Positions 61,777 to 64,000 of a stretch of DNA of 64,000 nt are shown in pieces; the first letter of the stretch is position 1; the number at the start of each line of letters is the position of its first letter. A program made the translations under genes and the position numbers. The notes beneath the pieces were generated by a model. It was not told where the DNA came from, searched no databases, and saw only the letters and a list, made by a program, of their open reading frames with translations. Origin of the DNA: Parachlamydiaceae bacterium (lineage in GTDB: Bacteria; Chlamydiota; Chlamydiia; Chlamydiales; Parachlamydiaceae); contig JACDHD010000002.1 of the NCBI GenBank assembly GCA_013821265.1, positions 23,614-87,613 of the forward strand, written 5' to 3'.

Positions 61777-62199
61777 TTAATTAAACTTGTTGTATTCCCA
61801 ATTCTGACTTTTTGAAGTACCATTTTTAAAAGTGATTTTTACATGCAAAGTGGCATTATGGGCTAGTGCTTCTTTAAGAAATAGACCAGCTGCTGCTATT
61901 TTTTCTTGGAATAGAGTTGGGTAAAATTTTGGGGAGTTCTGCGCCTCCTTAAAGCTAAAAGTTGATTTATGATGTACGATTTTTTGTTTTGGAGTAAGTT
62001 CTGTTTTTCCATCATCCATTACCCAAACTTTTTGTTCCGATTGGGGCAGATTACGTATTGTGATCAAGTTGAGAAAAATTTCTGTGATACCATCAGCATC
62101 CGAGGCACCTTTTGTTGCTTGCTCAAACCAGTGCGCAACTAATTTTATTTGTTGAGATGAAAAGCTATCTGTTTGTTCTGTGGATGTCATTGACGTCAT
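61777..62199 (-). CDS. Hypothetical protein
   Basis: A 140-residue soluble protein of no recognised family: Ser/Thr-rich start, then an alpha-beta pattern (KLVAHWFEQATKG, EIFLNLITIRNLP, VWVMDDGKTELTPKQKI) and a C-terminal strand region. Leftward gene just downstream of the ATP:ADP antiporter; the 50-base gap allows cotranscription. Confidence 0.55.
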   Translation of the reverse strand: MTSMTSTEQTDSFSSQQIKLVAHWFEQATKGASDADGITEIFLNLITIRNLPQSEQKVWVMDDGKTELTPKQKIVHHKSTFSFKEAQNSPKFYPTLFQEKIAAAGLFLKEALAHNATLHVKITFKNGTSKSQNWEYNKFN

Positions 62200-62249
62200 A
62201 AAAATTCCCTTAAAGTAATTTTAATTATAGTTTTTATATTTTATTTTTT

Positions 62250-63818
62250 TTACGTAGCTAGAACGGTTCCTGTTGAGGCAGTCTCTGAAGCCTCTGGAGC
62301 CTCTTGACGCTCCTCAGGACGCACTGTCAAGGCATCAAACTGCTTGCCCAATGAACGTACGGCAATCATCCACACGACGATCACTAACATCAAAATGGCG
62401 GCAACATAAGGAGCACTTGCGCTCACAGTTCCAATCGCCATCAGCAAGCCTTGGTAAAGAAGAGAGCCCCCAGACTTACCTACGCGTGAACCAACGCCAT
62501 CAATTGCAGCTTTGCCCTTCAGCTTGCTATCGTGATCTAAAGGAATAAAGGCCATCTCTTTTGTGGCATCAAAGACAGAGTACTTTGCAGCCTTGCTCAA
62601 ACAGTTTTGAGCTGCTCCAAACCCTACTGCAATGACAATCGGGGAAAAACCTGCTAAAGCAGTGAATGTAGATGCCCACAAATCTTGAAACAGTAGGAAG
62701 GAAAAAAATCCTGCGCAAGTGACCGCCATCATAATAGGCGTAATCAGTGCTGTGCGTGTCCAACCAATGCGCTCAATAATCTTTGCCATAAAGAGCGCTG
62801 TCACCATTGCGAAAAGCCCAATGACAGAGGTGAGGTTGTTCATGTAGGTGTTGTATTCTGTTGGCGAAGAGTAAAGGTGTGCTAGCTGGTCTTTCCACGC
62901 CACTTCGCTCATGTTGATCACTAAGTTGTAAGCTACTACTAGCGTCGCAATGCATAACAGGTATTTGGAGTTGGCTAGATAGGAAAAGCTCTCTTTAATA
63001 GAGAGACGTCTTCTTGTTTTTACCTTTTTCTTGGTTTGATGGAATTGCTCAAAACTTGGATCAACCAACACATTGAGACTCATCCAACGAAACACACCCA
63101 TCGTTAAAAGACCGATGACAAGTACTACGATGATGAGAAGCATTAACGTTTGTTCCCAAGCACTGCTTCCTATAGGGAAAGAGGGACTCCACTCTGAAAA
63201 GGAGAGATAATTGGCAATTTGACCTGCAAGTACGGAAGAAGAGCTTGCGCTGACTCCTAAAACTCCATAAAACCTGCGCGCTTCCCCAACTTTTGTAATC
63301 TCGTTTGCAAATCCCCAGAAAAGGACTGTGAGGATACTAGTGCTCCATAGCTCGCACATGACGTAGAAAATCGTGAATGTCCAGTGGCAGCACATGGAGA
63401 TAAAGCCCTTAAATCCTACAGGTAGCGTTTTCGTAAGGTATGCGGCAAAATGAGTAGGATGCAAAGCTTGATGAAGGGGATACAGAACAAAAGCAAAGAG
63501 AGCAAAGAAAACCAGAAAGATCGAAATCATGATGTAGAAGACGCGTTCCTGGCTGTATCGATTGCATAAACGGGTAAAGATGTACGTTAGAAGGATAGCG
63601 GTGGGAAGCATCACCCAAACTTTAATGAAAGGGATCACTTCTGCTCCAGAAGCTGTCACTACGATGGCATCCTTCATATTGCGCAGAACAGTGTAATTAA
63701 AACAGATAAGAAAGAGCATTAACAGCATGGGCACGAGCTTTCGTAGTTCGTGTGCATGAACCGGCCATAAAAAGGATCTAATGGGCCCAAACTCTTGATC
63801 TAATGAACGTACCATCAT
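62250..63818 (-). CDS. npt1: ATP:ADP antiporter (nucleotide transporter, Npt1-like)
   Basis: A 522-residue Tlc/NTT family carrier with about eleven to twelve membrane helices. It exchanges host ATP for bacterial ADP, the energy-parasitism step of chlamydiae and rickettsiae. The N-terminus FGPIRSFLWPVHAHELRKL followed by FNYTVLRNMKDAIVVTASG matches Npt1 of Chlamydia closely by eye; charged residues in helices (Lys in RNMKDA, Glu in GAEVIPFIK) are the expected nucleotide-binding ones. The tail is polar (EERQEAPEASETAS). Two ATGs start the frame (MMVR). Chlamydia has it beside sohB and pgsA; here pgsA is near but sppA is 38 kb away. Confidence 0.95.
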   Translation of the reverse strand: MMVRSLDQEFGPIRSFLWPVHAHELRKLVPMLLMLFLICFNYTVLRNMKDAIVVTASGAEVIPFIKVWVMLPTAILLTYIFTRLCNRYSQERVFYIMISIFLVFFALFAFVLYPLHQALHPTHFAAYLTKTLPVGFKGFISMCCHWTFTIFYVMCELWSTSILTVLFWGFANEITKVGEARRFYGVLGVSASSSSVLAGQIANYLSFSEWSPSFPIGSSAWEQTLMLLIIVVLVIGLLTMGVFRWMSLNVLVDPSFEQFHQTKKKVKTRRRLSIKESFSYLANSKYLLCIATLVVAYNLVINMSEVAWKDQLAHLYSSPTEYNTYMNNLTSVIGLFAMVTALFMAKIIERIGWTRTALITPIMMAVTCAGFFSFLLFQDLWASTFTALAGFSPIVIAVGFGAAQNCLSKAAKYSVFDATKEMAFIPLDHDSKLKGKAAIDGVGSRVGKSGGSLLYQGLLMAIGTVSASAPYVAAILMLVIVVWMIAVRSLGKQFDALTVRPEERQEAPEASETASTGTVLAT

Positions 63819-63984
63819 AAAGCCTTGGAAAAACTAATATTATATCACAAAGGACGATTTTTTAGAAACAATTCAAATGACTTTTTGTGTTTTTAAAGAT
63901 TTTCTCTCGGATGTTTAAGTATAAAAAACTTAAACACTTATGTTCTATCTTTGAGTGCGTGGCTTGCTCGACATAATAAGGTAG

Positions 63985-64000
63985 CCAGACCGTCCCGGTC
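63985..64000. repeat. Start of a CCAGACCG hairpin, cut by window end
   Basis: CCAGACCGTCCCGGTC, preceded by ATAAGGTAG, matches the hairpins at 18423 and 31655 and is truncated by the window end. The rest of 63819-63984 is AT-rich and holds the npt1 promoter region, which I could not place. Confidence 0.75.

Overview
This window is chromosomal DNA of a chlamydia-like organism, most likely an environmental lineage (order Parachlamydiales sensu lato) rather than Chlamydia proper. The main evidence is an Npt1-type ATP:ADP antiporter, the chlamydial gene run sppA/sohB - polA - coaE - rho - conserved hypothetical, a PhoH - SWIM-protein - SH3-protein - comM run, many Inc-like two-helix membrane proteins, and eukaryotic-type RING and U-box proteins. 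These come with functions that animal-adapted Chlamydia lack, such as a methylcitrate cycle, a LexA homolog, NagZ, OsmC and toxin-antitoxin pairs. Genus level cannot be decided from sequence reading alone.

Layout. 0.1-8.4 kb: two divergent clusters for propionyl-CoA and short acyl-CoA use (leftward enoyl-CoA hydratase, prpC, prpD; rightward prpB, hydroxyacyl-CoA dehydrogenase, thiolase, ComB-family phosphatase). 8.8-18.3 kb: M16 protease, pssA, rmuC, PAP2 phosphatase, a LexA-like regulator, a U-box protein, a secreted Nudix protein and a broken gene. 18.9-31.5 kb: glutamate/dicarboxylate transporter, mnmA, a DUF3309 mini-gene, a paralogous pair of membrane proteins, sppA-polA-coaE-rho and an AGCS symporter. 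31.8-46.7 kb is an accessory region: unknown proteins, two toxin-antitoxin modules, DAHP synthase, tmRNA (not protein coding, 36087-36528), decayed gene relics, MepB/YjdF, two paralogous membrane RING-H2 proteins, a fucosyltransferase-like protein, a Sel1-repeat protein and OsmC. 46.7-64 kb: nagZ, a collagen-like surface protein, phoH, SWIM and SH3b proteins, comM-coiA, a PAS/coiled-coil membrane protein, a mutarotase-like protein, an RluA-type synthase, a PgsA-like enzyme and the ATP:ADP antiporter.

The most striking non-coding signal is a family of modular palindromic intergenic elements. Several unrelated hairpin cores (GGGCACGG type, CCACCGAGACACAGAGG type, GCGCCTTTGCGTC type, CAGGGCG type and others) are enclosed by one common outer inverted repeat, TGAGACAATTGCATAAGT / ACTTATGCAATTGTCTCA. 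The right end often ends GTCCA immediately at the stop codon of the next leftward gene. No transposase, rRNA, tRNA or CRISPR array was seen.
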